Assembly: GCF_019966595.1 (NCBI RefSeq)
Contig: NZ_JAINFJ010000001.1
Coordinates: 806,001-870,000, forward strand
DNA: 64,000 nt
Origin: Oricola indica
Lineage (GTDB): Bacteria; Pseudomonadota; Alphaproteobacteria; Rhizobiales; Rhizobiaceae
Reading direction: 5' to 3'
Below the pieces are notes generated by a model that was given only the letters and a program-made list of their open reading frames with translations, was not told the DNA's origin and did no database searches. The first letter of the stretch is position 1. Each line of letters starts with the position of its first letter. The position numbers and the translations under genes were made by a program. Positions 36,519 through 44,405 of the stretch are shown here, piece by piece.

Positions 36519-36842
36519 ATGACAAACCGCATTGCCAGTTTCGCCGTCGCTCTCGCCTGCCTCGCCATGCTGCCCGCCGGCGCGGCGCTTGCCGCCGACC
36601 ACACGGTCACCATCAGCGGCTTCGCCTTCCAGCCGGCCGCGATCACCGTTGCCGCCGGCGACACGATCACCTTCGTCAACGAGGACGGCGCGCCGCACAC
36701 CGCCACGGCGGGCGACGGCAGCTTCGACACCGGCCGCCTCAACAAGGGCGACTCCGCCTCGGTGACGGTCGCGTCCGCCGGCGCGATCGACTACACGTGC
36801 AATTTCCATTCGAGCATGAAGGGCACGGTCACGGTCCAGTAA
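36519..36842 (+). CDS. cupredoxin (plastocyanin/amicyanin-like copper protein), periplasmic
   Basis: A 107-residue protein with a signal peptide (ends ALAAD near residue 26). The type 1 copper ligands are all visible: His60 in GAPHTAT, Cys94, His97 and Met100 in CNFHSSM. The length and the CxxHxxM spacing fit amicyanin/pseudoazurin-like electron carriers. The partner enzyme is not in the window. AGGAG lies 7 bases upstream. Confidence 0.9.
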   Translation: MTNRIASFAVALACLAMLPAGAALAADHTVTISGFAFQPAAITVAAGDTITFVNEDGAPHTATAGDGSFDTGRLNKGDSASVTVASAGAIDYTCNFHSSMKGTVTVQ

Positions 36843-36923
36843 CAGGACAGGCGGGCAAGGGCGCGCGCAAGGGACGCGCCGCCCTGCCTTGCACTCCCCT
36901 CTCCATCGACCTACTTCCACTCC

Positions 36924-37532
36924 ATGGACACCCTCCCCCCGCAATTCGTCGAGATCGTGGAAGCCGTGCGCGAGATCTATGTCGCGCAGTTTTCGGAAAC
37001 CGTGGCCGGTTTTTCCGAGGAGACGCATGTGGTCGAGCCGGTTCTGCTCGACTCCGAGGGCGACATCGCGACCGAGGGTCCGCTGCGGCTGCCCTACCGG
37101 GCCGACTACGCCTCGCTGGAGACCGGCAAGCTGGAATCCTTCACCGCGCCGCGCGAGATCCGCTTTGACACATTTTCCTTCACGCTCGGCCCCACCGAGA
37201 TCGTCGTCGCGCCCTTTGCATGGGATTATGCCGAGCTGCGCGTTGCCGGCGACTGGGACCCGCTCGCCACGCGGCTCTTCACCGACTGGCACCGCCGCGC
37301 CTTCGGCGACGAGGAGGCGGAGGACAATATCGAGTTGCAGCACGTCATCCACACGGCCACCACGCCCGAGGTGACGGAGGCCGGCTATGCCTTCGAGGCC
37401 GATTTCGGGACCGCCCCCGCCTCCACCATGAGCGACCTCCTCCTCGCCCTCCTCGCCAACGCCCCCGACCGCATCGAGATCGGCATGCGGGAGAAGGATG
37501 GCGTCCTGGAGGACGAGAAACCGCAGGCCTGA
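36924..37532 (+). CDS. hypothetical protein
   Basis: A 202-residue acidic soluble protein with no signal or membrane segment. It begins MDTLPPQFVEIVEAVREIYV and contains a Trp-rich WDYAELRVAGDWDP region followed by LFTDWHRRAFGDE. I do not recognise a family. It follows the cupredoxin gene by 81 bases and shares its strand, but a common role is not evident. Confidence 0.6.
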   Translation: MDTLPPQFVEIVEAVREIYVAQFSETVAGFSEETHVVEPVLLDSEGDIATEGPLRLPYRADYASLETGKLESFTAPREIRFDTFSFTLGPTEIVVAPFAWDYAELRVAGDWDPLATRLFTDWHRRAFGDEEAEDNIELQHVIHTATTPEVTEAGYAFEADFGTAPASTMSDLLLALLANAPDRIEIGMREKDGVLEDEKPQA

Positions 37533-37615
37533 CGGATCGAGGTGGCAAGAATAGAGGGGCGTCCCATCAGCGAACCTGCCGGACAGCGGCTTGCCGCTTA
37601 CGAAGGAGAAAACTT

Positions 37616-37680
37616 GAAGCTTAAGGATGGGACAACCAGGGGCCCATCAGCGAGCGAAGCGAAGCTTAAGGATGGGACAA
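37616..37680. repeat. 20-base direct repeat, two copies
   Basis: GAAGCTTAAGGATGGGACAA occurs at 37616-37635 and again, exactly, at 37661-37680. CCCATCAGCGA also recurs (37563-37573 and 37643-37653). The block looks like an imperfect tandem duplication. It lies between the hypothetical gene and a terminator. Confidence 0.7.
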
Positions 37681-37686
37681 AAAAAC

Positions 37687-37710
37687 AGCCCGGCGAGATG
37701 CCGGGCTTTT
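37687..37710. terminator. bidirectional rho-independent terminator
   Basis: AGCCCGGC-GAGAT-GCCGGGCT has an 8-base perfect stem. It is followed by TTT on the plus strand, and by GTTTTTTTG on the minus strand, where it ends the gene at 37728-38123. Confidence 0.85.
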
Positions 37711-37727
37711 GTGAGTTCCGCGTCGGG

Positions 37728-38123
37728 TCAGCTGTTGTCGGCGTTCGGAACCATCGGGGCCTCGGAAGGCAGCGTGTCCATGGCGGCGAGCTGCTTGGCG
37801 CATTCGGCCGCGACACCCCGGACACCCTCGTCGACACCGGCCACGGTCGACCATCCGCCCTCTTCGATGAAGTCGTCGCGGTCCCAGGCCTTGGCTTCCT
37901 TCAGCTTGGCCAATTGCATGTTGGCATTCGGTGCGGCGGCGAACTGGTTGACGCAGATCGATGCGACCACCTGCACGCCGGCGTCGCGCGCGGCCTTGTC
38001 GGACATTTCCTGTGCCGTACCGCCCGTAACCCAGCCGGCAAAGCCGAAGCCGACAATCGCGAGCGCGATCGCTCCAGCCGCCGCGCCGGTCAGCGCGGGT
38101 TTCATCCACTCGGGAATCTGCAT
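37728..38123 (-). CDS. conserved hypothetical protein with N-terminal membrane helix
   Basis: A 131-residue protein. One hydrophobic segment (about residues 11-34, rich in Gly/Ala, ending FAGWVTGGTA) is followed by a soluble part with two cysteines (ASICVNQF, AAECAKQL). It resembles a type seen in rhizobial genomes. The role is unknown. A strong bidirectional terminator follows its stop. Confidence 0.65.
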   Translation of the reverse strand: MQIPEWMKPALTGAAAGAIALAIVGFGFAGWVTGGTAQEMSDKAARDAGVQVVASICVNQFAAAPNANMQLAKLKEAKAWDRDDFIEEGGWSTVAGVDEGVRGVAAECAKQLAAMDTLPSEAPMVPNADNS

Positions 38124-38304
38124 TGAATATCCAATCTTTGAAAACGGCGCGCGTCATCGCGCGCTCTGCGTGCATCCTATCACAATAAACAACCAACGGT
38201 AAAAATTCGCGAGCGGCCTGACATTCCGCCCGGGGTTGACCGCATGCGCCATTCGGTAAAGGTGGCGAGCAAGGCCGGTTTTGCGCCGGCGAGAGAGACC
38301 CTGC

Positions 38305-38886
38305 ATGACGAAACGCCTCGGCCTTATTCTATTGCTGCTCCTTCCCGCCCTGTCCGCGCAGGCGGATATTCGGGGCAAGGAGGTCGTGAACGCCTATGCT
38401 GTCTCCGGCGCGACCGGTCGCGCGCTCTACGCTTCCATCGGCGAGCGCGGCCCGAAAGTCGGCGTTGCCCGCGCCATCGCCCACACCACCTTCGATCTCA
38501 AATGGGGCCGCGATTATGTCCGCGAGGGAACCGCCTGCGTCCTAGCCGCCGCCCGGCCGTTCCTGACCATCACCTATACTCTGCCACAGCCCTCCGGAAA
38601 TCTGCCACCCGCCGTCGCCGCGCGCTGGCGCGTCTTCATCGCCGGCATTCGCGCCCACGAGGCCGTGCATGGCGAATACATCCGCGCCATGGCGCAGGAG
38701 ATCTACGACACGACCGTCGGTTTCCGGCAGGAGAACGATCCCGGTTGCAAGGCGATCCGCCAGTCGATCCAGACCCCGCTCAAGCAGGCCTATGCCCGCT
38801 ACAAGGCCCGCAACCGCGCCTTCGAGGAAGCCGAAATGGCCCGCAACGGGCCCATCCACCACCTGATCCTGGACCTGATCCAATAA
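38305..38886 (+). CDS. DUF922-like secreted protein, putative zinc peptidase
   Basis: A 193-residue protein with a signal peptide (cleavage near AQA-D, residue 21). The central part carries GIRAHEAVHGEYIRAMAQEI, in which HEAVH fits the HExxH zinc-peptidase motif. The DUF922 family groups such proteins, and activity has mostly not been shown. The ATG at 38305 has GAGAGA upstream. It converges on clpS with 13 bases between the stops. Confidence 0.7.
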   Translation: MTKRLGLILLLLLPALSAQADIRGKEVVNAYAVSGATGRALYASIGERGPKVGVARAIAHTTFDLKWGRDYVREGTACVLAAARPFLTITYTLPQPSGNLPPAVAARWRVFIAGIRAHEAVHGEYIRAMAQEIYDTTVGFRQENDPGCKAIRQSIQTPLKQAYARYKARNRAFEEAEMARNGPIHHLILDLIQ

Positions 38887-38899
38887 GCCCCGTAGCCGC

Positions 38900-39208
38900 T
38901 CACTCTTCCGGTTCGGTGGTGAACATCAGCGGATAGCCGTATTTCTGGCCGTATTCGCTGGCCCGCTTCGCCTTGGTTTCCGCAACGTCGCGCTGATAAA
39001 CCGCGACGACGCAGACGCCGCGCTGGTGCGCGGTGATCATCACCTTGTAGGCGCGGTCCTCGCCCATGCCGAATTCGGCCTTGAGCACCATGCAGACGAA
39101 GTCGCGCGGCGTGTAGTCGTCATTGATCAGGATGACCTTGTGCAGCTTCGGCCGCTCGACCTTGGGCTTTGTCGTGGTTTTCGGGTTCTTGACCGGGCTT
39201 TCCACCAT
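38900..39208 (-). CDS. clpS: ATP-dependent Clp protease adaptor ClpS (second rhizobial type)
   Basis: A 102-residue protein. It has the ClpS core with KVILINDDYTPRDFVCMVL, ITAHQRGVCVVAVY and VAETKAKRASEYG. ClpS delivers N-end-rule substrates to ClpAP by binding N-terminal Leu/Phe/Tyr/Trp. The sequence ending LMFTTEPEE resembles ClpS2 of Agrobacterium rather than the ClpS1 next to clpA, and no clpA lies here. AGGAGG precedes the ATG. Confidence 0.9.
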   Translation of the reverse strand: MVESPVKNPKTTTKPKVERPKLHKVILINDDYTPRDFVCMVLKAEFGMGEDRAYKVMITAHQRGVCVVAVYQRDVAETKAKRASEYGQKYGYPLMFTTEPEE

Positions 39209-39294
39209 GCGTCCCTCCTGCAAGGGTTCCGGGGGCGGCGAAAACCCATCATAGCGCCATGCGGTCGGCTTGAAAACGGCCCGCCTGTCCGCCG

Positions 39295-39900
39295 TCAGCC
39301 TTCCCCGCCGGTCACCGTCAATCCCAGCACCCGCCAGCTCTGCATGCCGCCGCGATAATAGAAGATCCGCTCGGCGGGATAGCCGGCCGCGATCATCGCC
39401 CGGATCGCCGTCGGCGACTGGCCGCACCACAGCCCGTTGCAGAACAGCGCAACGCGCCTGGCGTTCGTGCAGTCCCAGCCGTCGAAATCCGGCTCGCACC
39501 CAAGATCGGAAAGCCGGTCGCCCACCTGCGTATAGGGCAGGCTGATCGCGCCGGGGATCGACCCGCCCGCGAACCAGTCGACCGTGCGGCTGTCGACCAC
39601 CAGCGCCTCCGGATCCTTCAGCATGGCGATCAGTTCGAGTTCGCCGATCGTCGTCACGCCCTCGGCCGGCGTCATCGGCTGGATGCAGAAGGGCGGGCAG
39701 GCGCGCGAGGTCTTGGCGAAATCGCCGGTGATCTCGTGATCCTGGTCCTGGATGCGGCTGATCTCGACCGGACCATCGGCGGTCTCCACCATCACGCTCG
39801 GCATGTCGCGCGCGATGCCCACCTTCAATTCCTCTGCCTGGCCGCGCGCCGTATAGCCGAGCACCATGGCAACGGCGGCGAAAAGCAGAGTCCTGATCAT
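39295..39900 (-). CDS. periplasmic rhodanese-like protein
   Basis: A 201-residue protein with a signal peptide (about 1-24). A rhodanese domain fills the C-terminal half: VVDSRTVDWFAGGSIPGAI, the active-site loop LFCNGLWCGQSPTA with the catalytic Cys, and YYRGGMQSW. A cysteine-rich part precedes it (ACPPFCIQPM). Rhodaneses carry sulfane sulfur on the Cys; its periplasmic placement suggests redox or copper-linked sulfur transfer. GGGAGGA lies just upstream of the ATG. The Kazal-like lipoprotein gene precedes it on the same strand by 38 bases. Confidence 0.75.
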   Translation of the reverse strand: MIRTLLFAAVAMVLGYTARGQAEELKVGIARDMPSVMVETADGPVEISRIQDQDHEITGDFAKTSRACPPFCIQPMTPAEGVTTIGELELIAMLKDPEALVVDSRTVDWFAGGSIPGAISLPYTQVGDRLSDLGCEPDFDGWDCTNARRVALFCNGLWCGQSPTAIRAMIAAGYPAERIFYYRGGMQSWRVLGLTVTGGEG

Positions 39901-39938
39901 GTTGTCCTCCCGGTCACGATATCCTCCACGCTGCCCGG

Positions 39939-40313
39939 TCAGCACGGGCCGGGCTTCACCACCCGCGCGCCCTCGGCGCCGGCAACGCAGTCGTTTGAAT
40001 AGGTCGAATACTGCCCCGCGCGCACCGCGCAGACCGGCTGGTAGATCTGCGGGCAGATACGGTCCGGCTTGGGCTGTTCGCAGGCGCCCGGCGAAAAGGC
40101 GTCGTAGCCCTCGGTGCTCGCCACGCAGGCATTCGGGAACGTTTTGCGTTCCGCCCCGCGCCGCGCGCAGACCGGTTGGTAGACCTTCGGGCAATATTGC
40201 GGATCGGCGGGTTGCGGCGCGACCGTCGCCTCGCATCCGGCCAATGCCAGCGCGGCTGTCGCCACCGCCGCAGCCATGACCACACTCCTCAAAACGCCCG
40301 CCGGATTACGCAT
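39939..40313 (-). CDS. lipoprotein with two Kazal-like domains
   Basis: A 124-residue lipoprotein (lipobox ALAGC, Cys27). It is made of two repeats with identical cysteine spacing C-x7-C-x13-C-x14-C: Cys41/49/63/78 and Cys87/95/109/124. The motif PVCA...T(F/Y)xNxC in each is the Kazal serine-protease-inhibitor signature, and only four of the usual six cysteines are kept. The likely role is a periplasmic inhibitor or a binding module. GGGAGA precedes the ATG. It is probably co-transcribed with the rhodanese gene. Confidence 0.75.
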   Translation of the reverse strand: MRNPAGVLRSVVMAAAVATAALALAGCEATVAPQPADPQYCPKVYQPVCARRGAERKTFPNACVASTEGYDAFSPGACEQPKPDRICPQIYQPVCAVRAGQYSTYSNDCVAGAEGARVVKPGPC

Positions 40314-40679
40314 CGCCGTCTCCCGATTTGAGACCGAACTCTAGGATGCTTCGCCCGTTCTGTCACGGCTGACGCGTGCATATATGCGAGAATATGCAAC
40401 CGTTTCACGGCCCACTTCACAAAAGTTTTGCTTTACTTCCGGACCCGGATGACGCAACGATTTTTCCGTTCGGGCAATTTGCGAACAACGGAAGTCGGAA
40501 ATACCGCGCACCGGCACGCTGAAGAACAAGCCGGGCGCCTCCTGAAAGGGCGGCGCGAGAACTGGTTCCTTTCCATGCATTCGAGAACTGCCTGCCCTGA
40601 CCGCCCGCATGATGCGTGCGGCGATTTTTACGCGGCAGAATGGGCAGCCGCTTATGCGAACGGAAAAGGATCCGATTCA
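40314..40679 (+). other. 366-base leader region of the cold-shock gene
   Basis: This lies between the Kazal-like gene and the csp gene. An open frame continues upstream from csp through this region but has no ribosome site or family match. An imperfect inverted repeat lies near 40468-40493. A long 5' leader is usual for cspA-type mRNAs and is a reasonable explanation here. AAAGGAT sits before the csp ATG. Confidence 0.35.
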
Positions 40680-40895
40680 ATGGCACAGACTGGTACTGTG
40701 AAATTCTTCAACAATGACAAGGGCTTCGGCTTCATCAAGCCGGACGACGGCGGCGCGGACATCTTTGTCCACATCTCCGCTCTGCAGGCCTCGGGCCTGA
40801 TGTCCCTGACCGAAAACCAGAAAGTTTCCTTCGACACCGAGCCGGATCGTCGCGGCAAGGGCCCGAAGGCCGTCAATCTTCAGCTCGCTGAATAG
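40680..40895 (+). CDS. cold-shock-domain protein, CspA family
   Basis: A 71-residue protein. RNP1-like KGFGFI and RNP2-like DIFVHIS are present, together with the TGTVKFFN start typical of the family. It binds single-stranded nucleic acid and loosens RNA structure. The ATG at 40680 is preceded by AAAGGAT. A compact terminator follows 10 bases after the stop. Confidence 0.95.
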   Translation: MAQTGTVKFFNNDKGFGFIKPDDGGADIFVHISALQASGLMSLTENQKVSFDTEPDRRGKGPKAVNLQLAE

Positions 40896-40904
40896 TCCGA
40901 CATC

Positions 40905-40927
40905 GACGGCGTAAAATCGCCGTCTTT
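40905..40927 (+). terminator. rho-independent terminator of csp gene
   Basis: GACGGCG-TAAAAT-CGCCGTC is a perfect 7-base stem, followed by TTT. Confidence 0.85.
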
Positions 40928-41155
40928 GCGGAACAGTCTTGCAAGGCGCGGACCGGTCACCGGTTCGCGCCTTTTGCTTGGCCGCGTCCCGGCGGCGCGC
41001 CGAAAGCAACCGTGAAGGGCCGTTCAGGCTGCGTTCAGCTTGGCCGCGCCATTATCGGCGTCACGTGTTCGGGCGTCGTATGACCGCCCGCCGGAAAACC
41101 GGGCCGCCAGGATGGGCACACCCCGGTTGGGAACGACGCGAACGGAGCAGAAAAC

Positions 41156-41674
41156 ATGAAACGGACATTCAAGACATCAGCGCTGAAATCCCTGATCGCC
41201 GCGGGAACGCTCGCGACCGCCGCGCTTTCGCCGCTCGCCGCAGCGCCCGCCGCTGCCGATGGCTGGCACAAGGGCAATTCGGCGCGCCATTACGATCGCC
41301 GCGGCAACAATTGCGTTTATCGCCACGGCAAGCGCATCTGCGGCCCGCGCGGCGGATGGCACAATCCCCGCCCGGTCCATCGCGACAATGGCGATGCGGC
41401 GGCCGCCGCGATCCTCGGCATCGCCGGTATCGCGATCATCGCCGGCGCGCTGTCGGAAGCCAATAATCCGGCCCCGCGCGATCACTATGTCGCGCCGGAC
41501 GCCTACCCGCCCGCACCGTCCCGCGGACCGAACGTCATCACCTACGAGTCCTCGCTCGAGCCCTGGACGGTCGGCTGGTACGAATGGTGCGACGAGCGCT
41601 ACCGCTCGTTCAACCCGAAGACCGGCACCTATCGCGGCTATGACGGGCTGGATCATTTCTGCGTCCCCAAGTGA
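41156..41674 (+). CDS. BA14K family protein
   Basis: A 172-residue protein. A signal peptide (about 1-35) precedes a His/Arg-rich part with a YRHGKRICGPRGGWHN segment. An Ala/Ile-rich helix follows at about 80-100. The C-terminal module with CDERYRSFNPKTGTYRGYDG is the BA14K signature, first known as an immunoreactive antigen in Brucella. It is thought to be membrane or surface associated. The ATG is preceded by GGAGCAGAAAAC. Confidence 0.8.
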   Translation: MKRTFKTSALKSLIAAGTLATAALSPLAAAPAAADGWHKGNSARHYDRRGNNCVYRHGKRICGPRGGWHNPRPVHRDNGDAAAAAILGIAGIAIIAGALSEANNPAPRDHYVAPDAYPPAPSRGPNVITYESSLEPWTVGWYEWCDERYRSFNPKTGTYRGYDGLDHFCVPK

Positions 41675-41992
41675 CCTCCAGGGACGTTAAAGGAAAGGCC
41701 CGGCCGGCATCCGCTGCCGGGCCTTTGTCATTCGAGTTGGGCGTTCGGCGGCGAATGCGCCGCACGGCCCATGCTCCCGGCCTTCAAAGGCGGCTAGAAC
41801 CCGGATTTGGCCCGAACCTAGCCGCCGATACCGACGGAGCAACGATGTGGAAGAAAGCCCCCCGCCAACATGGCGACGCTAGCACGTTACTTTACGTAAA
41901 GCGCATGAATAATGCCAAATATCAAAATTAATTAGACGGCTATCGGATCGGCCGCTTCCGCGCCACAAGACGGCGCCAGCAACCGAAGACCT
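41675..41992. other. 318-base intergenic region
   Basis: This holds the BA14K terminator and, at 41890-41901, the perfect palindrome CTTTACGTAAAG. The palindrome resembles in its core the inverted repeat before the ProC-like gene (13826-13840). Nothing else was recognised. It lies at the end of two converging genes, so the palindrome is not an obvious promoter element. Confidence 0.4.
41694..41727 (+). terminator. rho-independent terminator of BA14K gene
   Basis: AAAGGCCCGGC and GCCGGGCCTTT (41694-41704 with 41716-41726) form an 11-base stem ending in a T-run. Confidence 0.85.
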
Positions 41993-42637
41993 TCAGGTCA
42001 GGAACGGGTTGGTTTTCCGTTCCTCGCCGATCTGGCCGCCCGGCCCGTGCCCGCAGATGAATCCGATATTGTCGCCCAGCGGAAACAGCTTGGTCTTGAT
42101 CGACGCGATCAGCGTCGCGTGGTCGCCGCCCGGCAGGTCAGTCCGGCCGATCGAACCGCGAAACAGCACGTCGCCGACATGGGCGAAACCCGCCGTCCGG
42201 TTGTAGAAGACGACATGGCCCGGCGCGTGACCGGGGCAATGCAGCACCTCGAACTCGTGCCCGGCGAAAGAGACCGTCTCGCCCTCCTCCAGCCAGCGGT
42301 CCGGCGTCACGTTGCGGACCTTGTCATCGAGGCCGAACATGCGCGCCTGGGCCTCCAGTCCGTCAAGCAGCATCTTGTCGTCCTTGTGCGGACCGATGAT
42401 CTCGACACCCAGAGCCTCCTTGAGATCCATCGCGCCGCCGGCATGGTCGATATGGCCATGCGTCAGCCAGATCGCATCGACCGTGATGCCGTTCTTGTCC
42501 AGCGCCTCGCGGATATGATCGACGTCCCCGCCCGGATCGACCACGACGCCGTGCTTTGTCTCCGAATCGAACAGCACAGTGCAGTTCTGCTGGAATGCGG
42601 TGACCGGGATGATCAGCGCGTTGAGCGTCGCCGCCAT
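41993..42637 (-). CDS. metallo-beta-lactamase-fold hydrolase (glyoxalase II-like, YcbL type)
   Basis: A 214-residue protein. The binuclear metal motif is THGHIDHAGG, with the further His in CPGHAPGH, the bridging Asp in GDVLFRGSIGRTDLPGG and the late His in FICGHGPGG. The length matches YcbL-type enzymes, which hydrolyse S-lactoylglutathione or similar thioesters. It lies downstream of ilvE on the same strand, but a terminator separates them. Confidence 0.85.
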   Translation of the reverse strand: MAATLNALIIPVTAFQQNCTVLFDSETKHGVVVDPGGDVDHIREALDKNGITVDAIWLTHGHIDHAGGAMDLKEALGVEIIGPHKDDKMLLDGLEAQARMFGLDDKVRNVTPDRWLEEGETVSFAGHEFEVLHCPGHAPGHVVFYNRTAGFAHVGDVLFRGSIGRTDLPGGDHATLIASIKTKLFPLGDNIGFICGHGPGGQIGEERKTNPFLT

Positions 42638-42709
42638 GGGAATTTCCTCGTTTCCGGATTGTCGTGCCCGCTACCTGCGACTTATCCGCCGCAACTTCAA
42701 GGCCAATGG

Positions 42710-42734
42710 AAAAGGGCGGCCACTCGAGCCGCCC
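42710..42734 (-). terminator. rho-independent terminator of ilvE
   Basis: GGGCGGC (42714-42720) and GCCGCCC (42728-42734) form a perfect stem. On the minus strand the stem is followed by TTTTCC. It lies 29 bases after the ilvE stop. Confidence 0.8.
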
Positions 42735-42762
42735 CTGATACCTTGCCGCCGATCCGTCGGAT

Positions 42763-43653
42763 TTATTCCGCGGCTTCCGCGCGCGGATGAACCGCTTCGG
42801 TATAGTCGTTCATCAACGTGGACGCGATCTCGCCGACCTCGAATGAGTACGGCCCGATCTCCGAAACCGGCGTGACTTCCGCCGCCGTGCCGGTGAGGAA
42901 GCACTGTTCGAAGCCTTCCATCTCTTCCGGCATGATCACGCGTTCCACCACCTCGTAGCCGCGTTTCCTGGCGAGGCCGATCACCGTGCGCCGGGTGATC
43001 CCGTCGAGGAAACAGTCCGGTGTCGGCGTGTGGATCACGCCGTCCTTGACGAAGAACACATTGGCGCCCGTCGCCTCCGCGACCTGGCCGCGCCAGTCGA
43101 GCATCAGCGCATCGGCATAGCCCTTCGCCTCGGCCGCATGCTTGGACAGCGTGCAGATCATGTAAAGGCCCGCCGCCTTGGATTTCGACGGCGCCGTGCG
43201 CGGGTCGGGACGGCGATACTCGGCGAGGTCGAGGCGGATGCCCTTCAATTTCTGGGCCGGGTCGAAATAGGACGGCCACTGCCAGATCGCGATCGCCAGA
43301 TTGATGCGGTTCTGCTGCGCCGACACGCCCATCATCTCCGAACCGCGCCAGGCGATCGGACGAACATAGGCATCGGTAAAGCCCTGCTTGTGCAGCAGGT
43401 CGATACAGGCCTGGTCGATCTCCTCGACCGAATAGGGAATCTTGAAACCGAGCAGCCGGGCCGATTCATGCAGCCGCTCTGTGTGCTCGGTCAGCTTGAA
43501 AATCTCGCCGCCATAGGCACGTTCGCCCTCGAACACCGCGCTCGCATAATGCAGGCCATGGGTCAGGACGTGAATCTTGGCGTCCTTCCACGGCACGAAT
43601 TCGCCATTCATCCAGATATGGCCGTCCAGCTGATCAAAAGGCACTCCAGCCAT
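42763..43653 (-). CDS. ilvE: branched-chain amino acid aminotransferase
   Basis: A 296-residue fold-type IV PLP enzyme. Recognisable parts are HVLTHGLHYASAVFEGERAY, a Lys-rich segment (APSKSKAAGLYM) that should hold the PLP lysine, DALMLDWRGQVAEATGANVF and ITRRTVIGLA. It interconverts branched-chain amino acids and their 2-oxoacids with glutamate. The start at 43653 has a CGGAG site. It is divergent from the MarR gene, an arrangement kept in other alphaproteobacteria. Confidence 0.9.
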   Translation of the reverse strand: MAGVPFDQLDGHIWMNGEFVPWKDAKIHVLTHGLHYASAVFEGERAYGGEIFKLTEHTERLHESARLLGFKIPYSVEEIDQACIDLLHKQGFTDAYVRPIAWRGSEMMGVSAQQNRINLAIAIWQWPSYFDPAQKLKGIRLDLAEYRRPDPRTAPSKSKAAGLYMICTLSKHAAEAKGYADALMLDWRGQVAEATGANVFFVKDGVIHTPTPDCFLDGITRRTVIGLARKRGYEVVERVIMPEEMEGFEQCFLTGTAAEVTPVSEIGPYSFEVGEIASTLMNDYTEAVHPRAEAAE

Positions 43654-43818
43654 GGGAAACTCCGTTCTTCCGCCGTGATCTTTTGTTTTGCGTCTTGTTT
43701 TGAGGGACAGTATGAACCCGTTTGGGCGCAACAACCATGAAAAACCGGATCGCGGTTCTTTTCAAATGCTGCGCGGTACATGCCGCACCCTTGAAAGAAA
43801 TTACTCGTCGTTGCAATT

Positions 43819-43839
43819 TATGTCAACATAGCTGACATA
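43819..43839. promoter_or_regulatory. MarR operator candidate
   Basis: TATGTCA-ACATAGC-TGACATA is a perfect 7-base-arm inverted repeat ending 5 bases before the MarR start codon. This is the expected place for autorepression, and it could also control the divergent ilvE gene. Confidence 0.6.
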
Positions 43840-43844
43840 TAACG

Positions 43845-44405
43845 ATGCCTTCCCGTTCCCTCCGGCCAACTTCCGCGATGAAACCGAAAACCGACCCCCT
43901 TCCCGCATCCGAACTGATCGAGCTCCTGTTCTTCGCCTATCGGGACTTCATCTCCGATCCGGACACGATCCTCGGCGAAATCGGCTTCGGGCGCGCGCAT
44001 CACCGGGTGCTGCATTTCGTGGACCGCAAACCCGGCCTGACCGTCGCCGAACTTCTCGATCTCCTGAAGATCACCAAGCAGAGCCTTGCCCGGGTTCTCA
44101 AGCAGTTGGTGGATGCCGGCCACGTGGCGCAGAAGCCGGGGCCGGAGGATCGCCGGCAACGCGAACTCTACCTGACGGACACCGGAAAGACGCTGATCCG
44201 CGAACTGCGGGAGCCACAGTCTCGCCGCATAGTGGCGGCATTGGAGCGGTCGGGCTGCGCGGAGGAGGAAATCGCGAAGTTTCTGCTGGCCATGGCGACC
44301 GAGGACGCAAAAACCCAGATCGCCATGCTGTCCGCGGCACAACGCGAAGCCGGTCCGACCCGGAAACCGGAAGGTACCGGAACGGCCGCGAGCGAGGATG
44401 AATGA
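43845..44405 (+). CDS. petP: MarR-family regulator, PetP-like
   Basis: A 186-residue winged-helix protein. The core has GFGRAHHRVLHFVDRKPGLT, ITKQSLARVLKQLVDAGHV and DRRQRELYLT, the MarR recognition helix and wing. The order MarR - OmpR-type regulator next to ilvE resembles petP-petR known from Rhodobacter, where the pair stands before the bc1 genes. The symbol rests on that resemblance. ATGs at 43845 and 43878 are possible starts. Its stop overlaps the next start (ATGA). Confidence 0.75.
   Translation: MPSRSLRPTSAMKPKTDPLPASELIELLFFAYRDFISDPDTILGEIGFGRAHHRVLHFVDRKPGLTVAELLDLLKITKQSLARVLKQLVDAGHVAQKPGPEDRRQRELYLTDTGKTLIRELREPQSRRIVAALERSGCAEEEIAKFLLAMATEDAKTQIAMLSAAQREAGPTRKPEGTGTAASEDE

Noticed and set aside
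40428-40679. In-frame upstream extension of the cold-shock protein
   Set aside because: The family start [10 protein letters not shown] with AAAGGAT is at 40680. The extension has no similarity and is probably leader RNA.
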